Origin: Thiorhodovibrio winogradskyi
GTDB taxonomy: Bacteria > Pseudomonadota > Gammaproteobacteria > Chromatiales > Chromatiaceae
Assembly (NCBI RefSeq): GCF_036208045.1
Contig: NZ_CP121472.1
Coordinates: 3,855,531-3,919,530 of the forward strand
Direction of reading: 5' to 3'
DNA length: 64,000 nt
The notes under the pieces were generated by a model. It did not search any database and was not told the origin of the DNA. It saw only the letters and a program-made list of their open reading frames with translations. Positions within the stretch are counted from its first letter, which is position 1, and each line of letters starts with the position of its first letter. Position numbers and translations under genes: made by a program. This document shows, one piece after another, positions 7,797-16,964 of the stretch.

Positions 7797-10700
7797 GTCC
7801 GCGCGCGCGCGAGAATGTCCTCCGGCGGCACTGGGCGTCCGAACAAAAAGCCCTGAACCTCATGGCAACCCTCGGTGGCGAGAAAATCCGCCTGCGCGCG
7901 GGTTTCCACTCCCTCCGCCAGCACCGCGAGGCCGAGACTCCGACCAAGAACAATGACGGCGCGCACAATGGCGTCGTCATTGGCATCCTGCGTCAGATGC
8001 TCGACAAAGGAGCGATCAATCTTTAGCCGGTGAATGGGTAGCCGCTTTAAATACCGCAGCGAGGAGTAACCCGAACCGAAGTCATCGATCGCCAGACAAA
8101 CGCCCATGTTGCGCAAAGCCTCGAGGTTCGACCTGACCTGATCGAGATGGCGCATCAGCATGGATTCGGTCACTTCGAGCTCAATGCGCTCTGGGCTCAC
8201 CCCCTCCCGCTCCAGAACCGCTTGTACCTGCGCGACCAGTTCGTGACTCTCGATCTGGGGCATTGCCAGATTGATGGCGAGACGCGGAATCCTAACCCCC
8301 GCCTGGTCCCATTGTGCAAGCTGCCGCACCGCCTGCTCCAGCACCCAGTCGCCAATCTCGCGAATCAGTCCAATCTCCTCGGCAATGGGGATGAACACAC
8401 CGGGAGAGACCGCGCCCAGCTCAGGATTCTCCCAGCGCAGCAAGGCCTCGACACCGATCAGTGACTCATCATCAAGGGAAATCTGCGGCTGATAAGCCAG
8501 CCACATCTGATTGCGCGCCAGGGCTCCGCGCAGGGCTGACTCCAGCTGCAACCGATCACTGACGCCGGCCGTCATGGTGGCCTCAAAAAAGCGATAGGTG
8601 TTGCGGCCATACTCCTTGGCCTGATACATGGCAAGGTCGGCATGGCTCTGCAATTCCTCGATGGTTCCGCCATCGGATGGATACAGACTGATACCAATGC
8701 TGGCCGTGATGAACAGCTCGCGTCCATCGGCTGAAAAAGGCTCGGAGAAACAGTTCAGAATACGCACCGCCAGCCGGGCCGCGTCGCTGGGATCAGTTAG
8801 ATCCTCGGCAACCAGCATGAACTCGTCCCCACCCACGCGCGCGACCAGACAATCCTCGCCCAGGGTCTTTTGGAGTTCGCCCGCGACATGCTGGAGCAGA
8901 CGATCCCCAACCGGATGCCCCAGGGTCTCATTGATATTCTTGAACAGATCGAGATCGAAAAACAGCAGCGCCAGCAATGTCTCGCCGCGGCGCGCACGCG
9001 CCAAGGACTGCTCCAGGCTCGCGCGCAACAAGGAGCGATTGGGCAGCCCGGTCAAAACATCATGATGCGCAAGCTGGTAGAGTGCTTCCTCCGAGCGACG
9101 CAGATTGCTCAAGTCACCAAAGACGCCGATATAACCGGTCAGTTCGCCGGCATCATTGTGTACCGCGCTGATGGTCGACTGCTGCGGATAGATTTCCCCG
9201 CTTTTGCGGCGGTTCCAGAACTCGCCACGCCAGGAACCGGTCTCATTGATAGACGCCCACATGGCCTGGTAAAAAGCCTTGTCATGCCGACCAGACTGGA
9301 GCAGTCGCGGCGTCTCACCCAGCACTTCATTCTCGCCATACCCGGTGATCTCGGTAAAGGCCGGGTTGACCATGAGGACGCGCGTTTTAGCGTCGGTGAA
9401 GACAATTCCCTCGGAGGTCTTTTCAAATACTGTCTGCGAACGCACTTCGCGCTCCCGCGCGGCTCGCTCGGAGGTCATGTCGCGCCAGGCGGCAAGCAAC
9501 GCCGGCTTGCCTTGCAACTCGATGCGACTCAGATTCAGCTCGACCGTGATGGTGCTGCCATCCTCGCGCTGATGATACCAATCAGTTTGCGTCGATCCGG
9601 TCGCGAGAGTCTGCGCTATCAGTACCTTGGCCTTGGCGAGCGATGACTCACCATCGGACTGGGTCGCGGGCGACAGCTCCCAGGGGCGACGGCCAAGAAG
9701 CGCGGACTCATCCTGGTACCCGAGCATGCGCAGCGCCGCCTGGTTGAATTTGATAAAGCGCCCATCAACCAACAGGCTCATGCCTTCACTCGCCGACTCA
9801 AACAGCGCCCGATACTGAAGTTCATGCTCGCGCAGCGCTTGATCGGCCTCGACCCTCTCGGTAATGTCCTGCAGCGAACCGATCAGTTTGGTGACTTCCC
9901 CGTCCAGATAGACAGGATCACCGGCCAGCTTCACCCACAGGGGCTGCCCCTTGGCGGTGCTCAGCCGGGCTTCAAGCGAAAAAGCCACGCCCTCGCGCAA
10001 AGCGCGTTCAATGGCATGTTGCACCTCATCGCGATACTGTGGATCAAAAAAGCCGATGGCCTGCACCAGACTAGGCTCATAGTTCCCACGAACCTGGTGA
10101 ATCTCGCGGGTCGAGTCCGTCCACAGCATTTGACCACTTGCCGCGTCAAGCTCCCAACCGCCGACACGCGCCATGCGTCCCATCGCCCGCAGAAGCGCAT
10201 CGCTACGCGCGCGCGCATCCTCGGCCAGTTTGCGCTCGGTGATGTCGCGATTGACCCCGCGACGCCCGAGTTGGCGCCCATCACCCATGGAAACAGGCGC
10301 GCAGACATGTTCGATCCAATGCAGCCCACCATTGCGATCAAAAAGCCTGAATTCCAGTCGCTGCTGAGTGTCAGCGGGTTCCATGCACTCGCGATTGAAA
10401 TGCACCAACCAGTTCGACTGATCATCCGTGTGAATCAAGCGCTTGAGCAGATTGGCATCCTCGAGAAAATCTTCTGCGGGAAATCCTGTGACTTGCTCAC
10501 AAGCGGGGGACACATAGAGAAAATCGCCCTCGGTCGAGGACCAGTATTCCCAGTCCGGGCTAAACTCAGCAAGCACGCGATAGCGTTCCTCGCTGTCGCG
10601 TAATCGTTCGTAGGCGGTATTGAGGTCACGGCGTTGCTTGTCCTCTTCGGTGCGATCAAGCACGGCGCATAAAAAACGTCGCCGGTTATCACGCTCAAGG

Positions 10701-11233
10701 CTCAGACGCGCGACATGCAGGTCGCCAACAAAGAGTTCGTCGCCGTCACCGCGAAAACGCAGCCCAGCCAGCATCACGGTTTGATCTGTGTCGAGGCGAG
10801 ACCAGGCCTGAATGACCTGACCACGGTCTTTTTCATCCACCAGGCGGACAAAGAAATGCTGATGCAGATGTGTCGGCTTGAGCGCAAAGACCCGGCTGGC
10901 CTCCGGGTTGGCATCCATGATCAAGCCCTGCGCATCGACGATCAATTCGGCAATAGGGAGCGAATTGAAAAAGGTCGTGAAACGTCCAAGGGCCTCTTCA
11001 CGCTCGCCTTCGCTGCGGCGCAGTTCCTCGTTCTGGATGAGAAGCTCGGCATGATAGATGCGAAGATTCTCAACCACGGTTTCAAGCTTCAGCTCGCCCC
11101 GCGCCAGCACCTCCTCGGCAAGATCGAAGCGCCCGTCGCGAAGCGCCTGCAGCGCCCTCTCACGCACTGTATAAGCCTGCTCGATATCGGTTTCTTCATG
11201 CCTGAACCCGAAATTTTGATCATCTTGGTTCAT
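7793..11233 (-). CDS. multi-PAS GGDEF-EAL c-di-GMP enzyme
   Basis: A soluble 1146-residue protein. After an N-terminal helical segment come about five PAS domains (roughly 80-200, 215-330, 345-465, 470-590, 595-715), then GGDEF (720-880) and EAL (890-1140). The cyclase motif RVGGDEF near residue 799 is intact, but the inhibitory RxxD site upstream is missing. The EAL domain keeps EALLRW, the Glu of EVTES, DDFGSGYSS, KIDRSF and AEGVET, so both synthesis and breakdown of c-di-GMP look possible. There are no membrane segments. The start has a GAGGCG box. It lies in the order cheBR - this gene - narX-like - narL-like. Confidence 0.93.
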   Translation of the reverse strand: MNQDDQNFGFRHEETDIEQAYTVRERALQALRDGRFDLAEEVLARGELKLETVVENLRIYHAELLIQNEELRRSEGEREEALGRFTTFFNSLPIAELIVDAQGLIMDANPEASRVFALKPTHLHQHFFVRLVDEKDRGQVIQAWSRLDTDQTVMLAGLRFRGDGDELFVGDLHVARLSLERDNRRRFLCAVLDRTEEDKQRRDLNTAYERLRDSEERYRVLAEFSPDWEYWSSTEGDFLYVSPACEQVTGFPAEDFLEDANLLKRLIHTDDQSNWLVHFNRECMEPADTQQRLEFRLFDRNGGLHWIEHVCAPVSMGDGRQLGRRGVNRDITERKLAEDARARSDALLRAMGRMARVGGWELDAASGQMLWTDSTREIHQVRGNYEPSLVQAIGFFDPQYRDEVQHAIERALREGVAFSLEARLSTAKGQPLWVKLAGDPVYLDGEVTKLIGSLQDITERVEADQALREHELQYRALFESASEGMSLLVDGRFIKFNQAALRMLGYQDESALLGRRPWELSPATQSDGESSLAKAKVLIAQTLATGSTQTDWYHQREDGSTITVELNLSRIELQGKPALLAAWRDMTSERAAREREVRSQTVFEKTSEGIVFTDAKTRVLMVNPAFTEITGYGENEVLGETPRLLQSGRHDKAFYQAMWASINETGSWRGEFWNRRKSGEIYPQQSTISAVHNDAGELTGYIGVFGDLSNLRRSEEALYQLAHHDVLTGLPNRSLLRASLEQSLARARRGETLLALLFFDLDLFKNINETLGHPVGDRLLQHVAGELQKTLGEDCLVARVGGDEFMLVAEDLTDPSDAARLAVRILNCFSEPFSADGRELFITASIGISLYPSDGGTIEELQSHADLAMYQAKEYGRNTYRFFEATMTAGVSDRLQLESALRGALARNQMWLAYQPQISLDDESLIGVEALLRWENPELGAVSPGVFIPIAEEIGLIREIGDWVLEQAVRQLAQWDQAGVRIPRLAINLAMPQIESHELVAQVQAVLEREGVSPERIELEVTESMLMRHLDQVRSNLEALRNMGVCLAIDDFGSGYSSLRYLKRLPIHRLKIDRSFVEHLTQDANDDAIVRAVIVLGRSLGLAVLAEGVETRAQADFLATEGCHEVQGFLFGRPVPPEDILARART

Positions 11234-11316
11234 TCATCGCCTCGAAAGCGGGCGCCCCAAGAAACACGCGGGGCAGATGCAGTGAAGACAGCGCATAGTG
11301 CTCGCTGGGCAGCCCT

Positions 11317-14300
11317 TTAGCCTTTGCCATCCTCCGTGTTAACATCCGGATGGTCATTCAGCGTTTGCGTCAGATCAACGTGACTGATAATTAAGCCCCC
11401 CGCTGGATGACGAATCGGCGAGACATGCATCATGAACGCATGGTCGCGATTGTCCAGACAGCATTTGTATCCCATCGAGAATCCATTCTTTTCTCCTGAA
11501 AGAACCGATTCTATCCCCAATCTTGACTCACGCACGAACTGCTCGTCCCTGATGTCGTCATCGACCTCGCAAGCATCGAGATAATTCAGGCCGACCCCAA
11601 AGCGCTCCAGATCCTGATCACCCGCATCGCGCGCGAATTTCCGCCAGGCATCATTGACCATGGTGATCTTACCCAGTGAATCCAGCACCGCGACACTCTC
11701 GGGTAGAGAGTCCAACACAGCTTGCAGACGCTTAATGTCATGCAGAGTGGTGACATCGATAAAGGTCGCCACGGCACCGCGCGGATCACCCCGACGCACC
11801 GCGTAGGGCAGCACCCGGACGAGATAAATCCGCCCATTGCCGGCGGTGATCTCGCGTTGCAGCATCTCACCGTTGATGATGGTCTTGCGCAGCTCCTCAA
11901 TGAATGTCGGATAATTGAGAAGATTGCTGAAATCGTCGATATGGCGACCAAGATCGCCGTCGCGAATTTTAAACAGCCCGGTTGCCTCGGGCGTGAAACG
12001 TGTCAAGCGCAGATCGGAGTCGACAAAAACAGTCGCGATGGCCGCCGCCTTGGCCATACCGTCAAGATCGGCATTAAGCCGATTAAGAATTTCAATCTTC
12101 TCCTGGTTTTCCGCGTTAACGGTATAGAGTTCCTCATTGACCGATTGCAACTCCTCGTTGGAGCTTTGCAGCTCCTCATTCGAGGCCATGAGTTCCTCGT
12201 TGGTGGCCTGAAGTTCCTCGTTCGCGGTTTCCAGTTCCTCAATGGTGGCTTGGAGACTCTCGCGCGTGGCGGCCAACTCACGTTCGAGATTCTCTACCCG
12301 ATCAGCGGTCTCGCGATCCAGGTTCATGGTCTCCATGCCACCAGCGGCAGCCGTGTTGGACACCTCTTGTAACTGCGGCTCGAACGACAGCAAGAGATAG
12401 GGCTCGCGCTGTTCGATCTCGACCTGACGCACAACCAGCCTTAAACGCTCGACCTCCCCATCGGACAGCTTCAAGTTCACGGTATCGGAACGCAAGGGCT
12501 CGCCAGCTCGAGAAACCTTATGTAGCAGGGCCTGGGCCACGGGCGCGATCTGTGGTGGCAAGAGCTTAGGCAAGTCCAGGGACACGGCCCCTTCGCTAAA
12601 GCGCAAATAACGTCCCACATCACCAAACACGTGTAGCAATTCGTTGTTGGCGTTCAGCAGCAAGGTATTGGGTGCGTAGCTACGCAACAGCAGGGTTTGT
12701 CCGGCGTCGATGGCGACGGCATCCGTCATGCCGCGACCCGGCTTGGCCACCGGCCGCGGCTTGCCGGCCATGGAGGAGAAGCGCCCCATGGACGCGGAGC
12801 TTGAGTCGAGCGGCAGGGACACATGCCGCAAAATACGGTAAATCTTGTGCTTGGAACTCACCGAGGTGAAATCCGACTGCAACCCGGCCAGGGTCTCGCT
12901 CGAACCCAGGAACAAAAAGCCCCCAGGCGCCAGGGCATATTGCAACCGCCGCAGGGCTCGCTCCTGTGCCTCGCTGCGGAAATAAATCAGCAGATTGCGG
13001 CAGGTGACCAGATCCATGCGGGTAAAGGGTGGGTCTTCGAGCAGATTGTGGCGCGCAAACACAATGCTCTGGCGGATTTCATTCTTCACCACGAAATGAT
13101 TGCCGCGCTTGTAGAACCAGCGCTCTAGGCGCTCGGGCGAGACCTCGGCGGTGATCGCCTCGGAGAAAACCCCAGCACTGCCGACATCCACATTGTGCTG
13201 CTCGACATCGGTCGCGAACAGTTTAAAGTTTGGCCAGCGCTTATGGCGCTCGAACGCCTCGGCAAACAAAATGGCGATGGAGTAAGCCTCCTCGCCGGTG
13301 GAAGCACCAGGCACCCAGGCACGGATGGCCTGTGCTTCACCCCGCTCCCGCACGATGGTCTGGATGGCATTCTGTGCCAAAGTCTCGAAGGATTCCGGGT
13401 CGCGGAAAAAGTTGGTGACCGGTATCAACAACTCGCGACGCAAGGCGTTGAGTTCAGTGCGGTCGCCATCGAGCAGACGGGCGTAGTTTTCCAGGTCCGG
13501 CACATGGCGCACTTGCATGCGTCGCTCAATGCGGCGCATGACGGTGGCGGGTTTGTATTCACGAAAATTGATCCCGCCCTGGTGGTAGAGCAGGTGCATG
13601 GTCTCCTCGAGCGCGTTGTCCTTGTCGTAGCCGACCACCGGCCGAGTGCCACGGATATTGATACGCGAAACCTGGCTGATATGATCAAGAACGCGCGGGC
13701 CGAGCTCCTCCGGCGGCAGGATGGCGTCGACCAGGCCGGTGGCGATGGCACTGCGGGGCATGCCGTCGAACTTGGCCGTTTCAGGCTCCTGTGCCAGCAA
13801 AAAACCGCCCGCGTCATTAATGGCCACGGAACCCCGGGTGCCATCCGAGCCGGTGCCGGAGAGCACAACGGCAATGGCATATTTCCCGTGTTCCCGCGCC
13901 AAGGCGGTGAAGAAGAGATCGATCGGCAGGGTCAGGCCACGGGGGTTCTTGGGACTCAGGCGCAGTTCATTGTTGGTGATGCTCATCATGCTGGCGGGTG
14001 GAATCAGAAAAACCTTATCGGCCTCGATCTTCATCCCATCCTCAACCGTCACCACCGGCATCAATGTGTGCCGTGCGAGCAGATTCGCCATCATGCTCTT
14101 GTGATCGGGTGATAAATGCTGAATCACCACATAGGCAGCACCGGAGCGCTCCGGCAGTGCCTGAAAAAACCGCTCCAGCGCATCGAGCCCGCCAGCCGAG
14201 GCACCAACAGCAACGATATAGCGCCCCTTGACGCCATCCGGCACCATTGGTGCCGGCGGCAGATCCTGCTGATTTGGTTGACCTGGCGGATTTTGGGGAT

Positions 14301-14361
14301 TTGGGAGACCCTGTTGATCAGTCATGGCTTGATCTGTGGCAGGCTCTTGATGAGTCGACAT
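11317..14361 (-). CDS. CheB-CheR-PAS fusion protein
   Basis: About 1014 residues from the ATG at 14361 (a GTG 13 codons upstream is possible). The CheB methylesterase domain keeps the catalytic triad context: Ser in GASAGG near residue 48, His in IQHLSPDH, and Asp in SGTGSDGT. The CheR methyltransferase domain (about 260-500) has GASTGEEAYS and the CRNLLIYF motif. A long coiled coil (about 690-770), made of repeated EELxxxNEEL units, links to two PAS domains at the C-terminus. There is no receiver domain on CheB. In this family the fused enzymes are thought to work outside classical chemotaxis, often with linked kinases. It lies 83 bases before the GGDEF-EAL gene on the same strand. Confidence 0.92.
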   Translation of the reverse strand: MSTHQEPATDQAMTDQQGLPNPQNPPGQPNQQDLPPAPMVPDGVKGRYIVAVGASAGGLDALERFFQALPERSGAAYVVIQHLSPDHKSMMANLLARHTLMPVVTVEDGMKIEADKVFLIPPASMMSITNNELRLSPKNPRGLTLPIDLFFTALAREHGKYAIAVVLSGTGSDGTRGSVAINDAGGFLLAQEPETAKFDGMPRSAIATGLVDAILPPEELGPRVLDHISQVSRINIRGTRPVVGYDKDNALEETMHLLYHQGGINFREYKPATVMRRIERRMQVRHVPDLENYARLLDGDRTELNALRRELLIPVTNFFRDPESFETLAQNAIQTIVRERGEAQAIRAWVPGASTGEEAYSIAILFAEAFERHKRWPNFKLFATDVEQHNVDVGSAGVFSEAITAEVSPERLERWFYKRGNHFVVKNEIRQSIVFARHNLLEDPPFTRMDLVTCRNLLIYFRSEAQERALRRLQYALAPGGFLFLGSSETLAGLQSDFTSVSSKHKIYRILRHVSLPLDSSSASMGRFSSMAGKPRPVAKPGRGMTDAVAIDAGQTLLLRSYAPNTLLLNANNELLHVFGDVGRYLRFSEGAVSLDLPKLLPPQIAPVAQALLHKVSRAGEPLRSDTVNLKLSDGEVERLRLVVRQVEIEQREPYLLLSFEPQLQEVSNTAAAGGMETMNLDRETADRVENLERELAATRESLQATIEELETANEELQATNEELMASNEELQSSNEELQSVNEELYTVNAENQEKIEILNRLNADLDGMAKAAAIATVFVDSDLRLTRFTPEATGLFKIRDGDLGRHIDDFSNLLNYPTFIEELRKTIINGEMLQREITAGNGRIYLVRVLPYAVRRGDPRGAVATFIDVTTLHDIKRLQAVLDSLPESVAVLDSLGKITMVNDAWRKFARDAGDQDLERFGVGLNYLDACEVDDDIRDEQFVRESRLGIESVLSGEKNGFSMGYKCCLDNRDHAFMMHVSPIRHPAGGLIISHVDLTQTLNDHPDVNTEDGKG

Positions 14362-14934
14362 AGCTTTGCTGAACCTATACGCCTTGGCGCTGTGACGCAC
14401 CCGTTCTAACAGTCGAAGTGCGGCGGCACCCCAGAGAATGAAGCTGCTGTTTTACCTTAGCCCTCATGGGGCATGACCACTCAGGACAATGAAGTGGCTA
14501 TTTCACGGTAAGAACTCGCGTGCGGACCAGCGATGAGCTTAAGGATGTTGACCGCTGCCGCCAAGAAATCGCAAGACTGACGACCTGATCCCTGGCCGTT
14601 GATCAGCGAATCGGCCAAACATCATACTTCAGCTGACAACCGCTTGCTATCGGAATGAAGCTCGCGAACCGGCGCCATCGATTCGCCCCACCCGCAGGAA
14701 TTACAAAATCCTCGTGGCGCTGGACAGGAACCCGGAATGGATCGGTATCGAGCACAATGGCCCACAGCGGCGCCACCAGCATATCCCATCGAGAATGCCG
14801 GCATCACGCATGCTCGCGACACTGACGCGCAGCAGATAGTCTCGGTTTCAGCCTGCGACTGCCGCACAGAAAAATTGAAGGCGATCCACATAACAGTCTA
14901 CATAACTGACATCATCACCAGCGATCAAAACCAG
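14362..14934. other. 573-base divergent spacer
   Basis: No convincing gene is present between the CheB-CheR gene (minus) and nth (plus). Short frames exist on both strands, but none resembles a family or has a good start. The spacer should hold the promoters of both flanking genes; I could not define boxes with confidence. Confidence 0.5.
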
Positions 14935-15570
14935 ATGAACAAGGCCAAACGCACTGAAATCTTCACCCGCCTGCGTGCGGCGAATCCAAAGCCCACCACG
15001 GAATTGATCTATCACTCTCCCTTTGAATTGCTGATCGCCGTGATCCTGTCCGCCCAGACCACGGACAAGAGCGTCAACAAAGCCACCGAAAAGCTCTTTA
15101 CGCTGGCCAACACACCAAAAACCATGCTTGCACTTGGCGAAGCCGCCTTGAGCGAACACATCCGCACCATTGGTCTGTTCAATACCAAGGCCAAGAACAT
15201 CATCAAAACCTGCGCCATCTTGACAGAAAGTCACCAGGGAGAAGTGCCACGCGAGCGCTCCGCACTCGAAGCACTGCCCGGCGTGGGACGAAAAACCGCC
15301 AACGTCATCCTCAATACCGCCTTCGGCGAGCCTACCATCGCCGTCGACACCCACATCTTTCGCGTCGCCAACCGCACCCGCATTGCCCAGGGCAAAACAC
15401 CACTCGCGGTGGAACAGCAACTGCTGCGCCTGGTTCCTCGGGAATTCCTCAAAGATGCCCACCACTGGCTGATCCTGCACGGACGCTACACCTGCACCGC
15501 ACGGCGCCCGCGTTGCACGCATTGTTTAATCGCGGACTTGTGTGAAAATCCGGGTCAAGAGCGCACCTAA
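14935..15570 (+). CDS. nth: endonuclease III, base-excision DNA glycosylase/AP lyase
   Basis: Removes oxidised pyrimidines and cleaves the resulting abasic site. The 211-residue length equals E. coli Nth, and the key residues fall at the same numbers: catalytic K120 in the helix-hairpin-helix LPGVGRKTANV, D138 in VDTHIFRV, and [4Fe-4S] ligands C187, C194, C197 and C203 (spacing 6-2-5). The start was trimmed from a longer open frame to MNKAKR, which matches the family's beginning. The usual neighbours of the rsx/rnf operon are absent; a regulator relic follows. Confidence 0.97.
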   Translation: MNKAKRTEIFTRLRAANPKPTTELIYHSPFELLIAVILSAQTTDKSVNKATEKLFTLANTPKTMLALGEAALSEHIRTIGLFNTKAKNIIKTCAILTESHQGEVPRERSALEALPGVGRKTANVILNTAFGEPTIAVDTHIFRVANRTRIAQGKTPLAVEQQLLRLVPREFLKDAHHWLILHGRYTCTARRPRCTHCLIADLCENPGQERT

Positions 15571-15611
15571 TGCCAGGCCAATATCCGATCCGGAAGGAAA
15601 CACGCGAATTC

Positions 15612-15731
15612 TCATCGCGCCACCTCGTAGCACTCGCACACATAGACATCAAGTCCTGGCCGATCAAGAATAGTGATGTGCCCCCGGCTGTAGTGAATCA
15701 AGCTGGCTGTTGGTCCGTCTTTACGTCTTGG
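15612..15731 (-). pseudogene. relic of a Crp/Fnr-family regulator C-terminus
   Basis: Read on the minus strand, this stretch encodes about 39 residues ending in a stop codon: LIHYSRGHITILDRPGLD followed by VYVCECYEVAR. This closely matches the end of the HTH_Crp_2 wing in Crp/Fnr-type regulators, where SRGHITxLDRxGLE and CECY are typical. Upstream the similarity fades within about ten residues and no start or effector domain is left. It is therefore a truncated remnant lying between nth and queG. Confidence 0.6.
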
Positions 15732-15848
15732 ACCAGCAGCATAGGTAGGCACCGCTATGATGACAAGCGATCAGGACGCCGATATGGGTGATTGTGTGCT
15801 ACAACGGGAAGATTAGTGATCTTCCATCTATTCAAGGAACACCACGGC

Positions 15849-16964
15849 TTGACACCCACCACCCTCGCCAATCGCATCAAGACTTGGGGTCTGGAACTCG
15901 GCTTTCAGCAAGTTGGCATCGCCGGCTGCGAGCTGAGCGGCCCCGAGACCTATTTGCGCGACTGGCTCGCACGGGGCTGGCATGGCGAGATGGACTACAT
16001 GGCCCGTCATGGGCGTAAACGCAGCCGCCCGGGCGAACTGCTGCCGGGTACAATCAGAGTCATCTGCGCGCGCATGGACTACCTGCCAGAAGCGCTGGAG
16101 GACACCAAGGCCGCCTGTGACCATCCCATCCAGGCCTTTATTTCCCGTTACGCGCTCGGGCGCGATTACCACAAGCTGCTGCGCGCGCGACTCAAACAGC
16201 TCGCCCTGCGCATCGAGGCCGAGACTGGCCCCTTCCAGTGGCGCCCACTGGTCGACTCGGCGCCCGTGATGGAAAAGCCACTGGCACAAGCCGCGGGCCT
16301 GGGCTGGATTGGCAAGCACACCAACCTGATCCATCCGCGCGCCGGCTCCTGGTTTTTTCTGGGCGAGCTCTATGTCGATCTGCCGCTGCCCGTCAATCAA
16401 CCCCTGCCCAGCCATTGCGGACGCTGCCAGGCCTGCATGGAGATCTGCCCCACCGGCGCCATCGTCAAGCCTTATGAATTGGATGCACGCCTGTGCATCT
16501 CCTATCTGACCATTGAGCTGGCCGGCGCCATTCCCGCGCCGCTGCGCCCATTGCTTGGCAACCGCATTTATGGCTGCGACGACTGCCAGCTCGTCTGCCC
16601 CTGGAACCGCTTCGCACGGCTGACGACGGAGGCCGACTTCCGTCCCCGCCAGGGTCTGGACACTGCCAGTCTGATCGTGCTCTTTGGCTGGGATGAAGCG
16701 GAATTTCTCAAGCGCACCGAGGGCAGCGCCATCCGCCGCATCGGCCATCAGCGCTGGCTGCGCAACATCGCCGTGGCACTGGGTAACGCCGCACCCTCCC
16801 CCGCCGTGCGCCAGGCGCTCCAAGCCCGCGGCGACCATCCAAGCGACCTGATCCGTGAGCATGTCCATTGGGCGCTGGCACAACAGCAGCAGCGGCGCGA
16901 GAATGAGGGCGCGCATGACAACATCCCCGCCGATCCATCACCCCAAAGGGAGCCCCGACCATGA
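15849..16964 (+). CDS. queG: epoxyqueuosine reductase QueG
   Basis: Cobalamin-dependent, iron-sulfur enzyme that reduces epoxyqueuosine to queuosine in the wobble base of GUN-reading tRNAs. The N-terminal half has WGLELGFQQVGIAG and the cobalamin-domain signature (RPLVDSAPVMEKPLA, GLGWIGKHTNLI). Two [4Fe-4S] motifs follow, CGRCQACMEICPTGA and CDDCQLVCPWN. A HEAT-like tail ends the protein. I chose the TTG at 15849 (MTPTTLANRIK) because it gives 371 residues, near the usual 370-390, and has AAGGA upstream; an alternative TTG at 15792 adds 19 residues. Its stop overlaps the next gene as ATGA. Confidence 0.93.
   Translation: MTPTTLANRIKTWGLELGFQQVGIAGCELSGPETYLRDWLARGWHGEMDYMARHGRKRSRPGELLPGTIRVICARMDYLPEALEDTKAACDHPIQAFISRYALGRDYHKLLRARLKQLALRIEAETGPFQWRPLVDSAPVMEKPLAQAAGLGWIGKHTNLIHPRAGSWFFLGELYVDLPLPVNQPLPSHCGRCQACMEICPTGAIVKPYELDARLCISYLTIELAGAIPAPLRPLLGNRIYGCDDCQLVCPWNRFARLTTEADFRPRQGLDTASLIVLFGWDEAEFLKRTEGSAIRRIGHQRWLRNIAVALGNAAPSPAVRQALQARGDHPSDLIREHVHWALAQQQQRRENEGAHDNIPADPSPQREPRP

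Noticed and set aside
14622-14891. 89-codon minus-strand frame before nth
   Set aside because: No ribosome binding site, no family likeness, and Cys/Arg-rich composition typical of a random frame.
15828-16916. Open frame of 362 codons antisense to queG
   Set aside because: It lies wholly inside queG, a well-supported gene, and its composition is the mirror of GC-rich codon usage; no family motifs.
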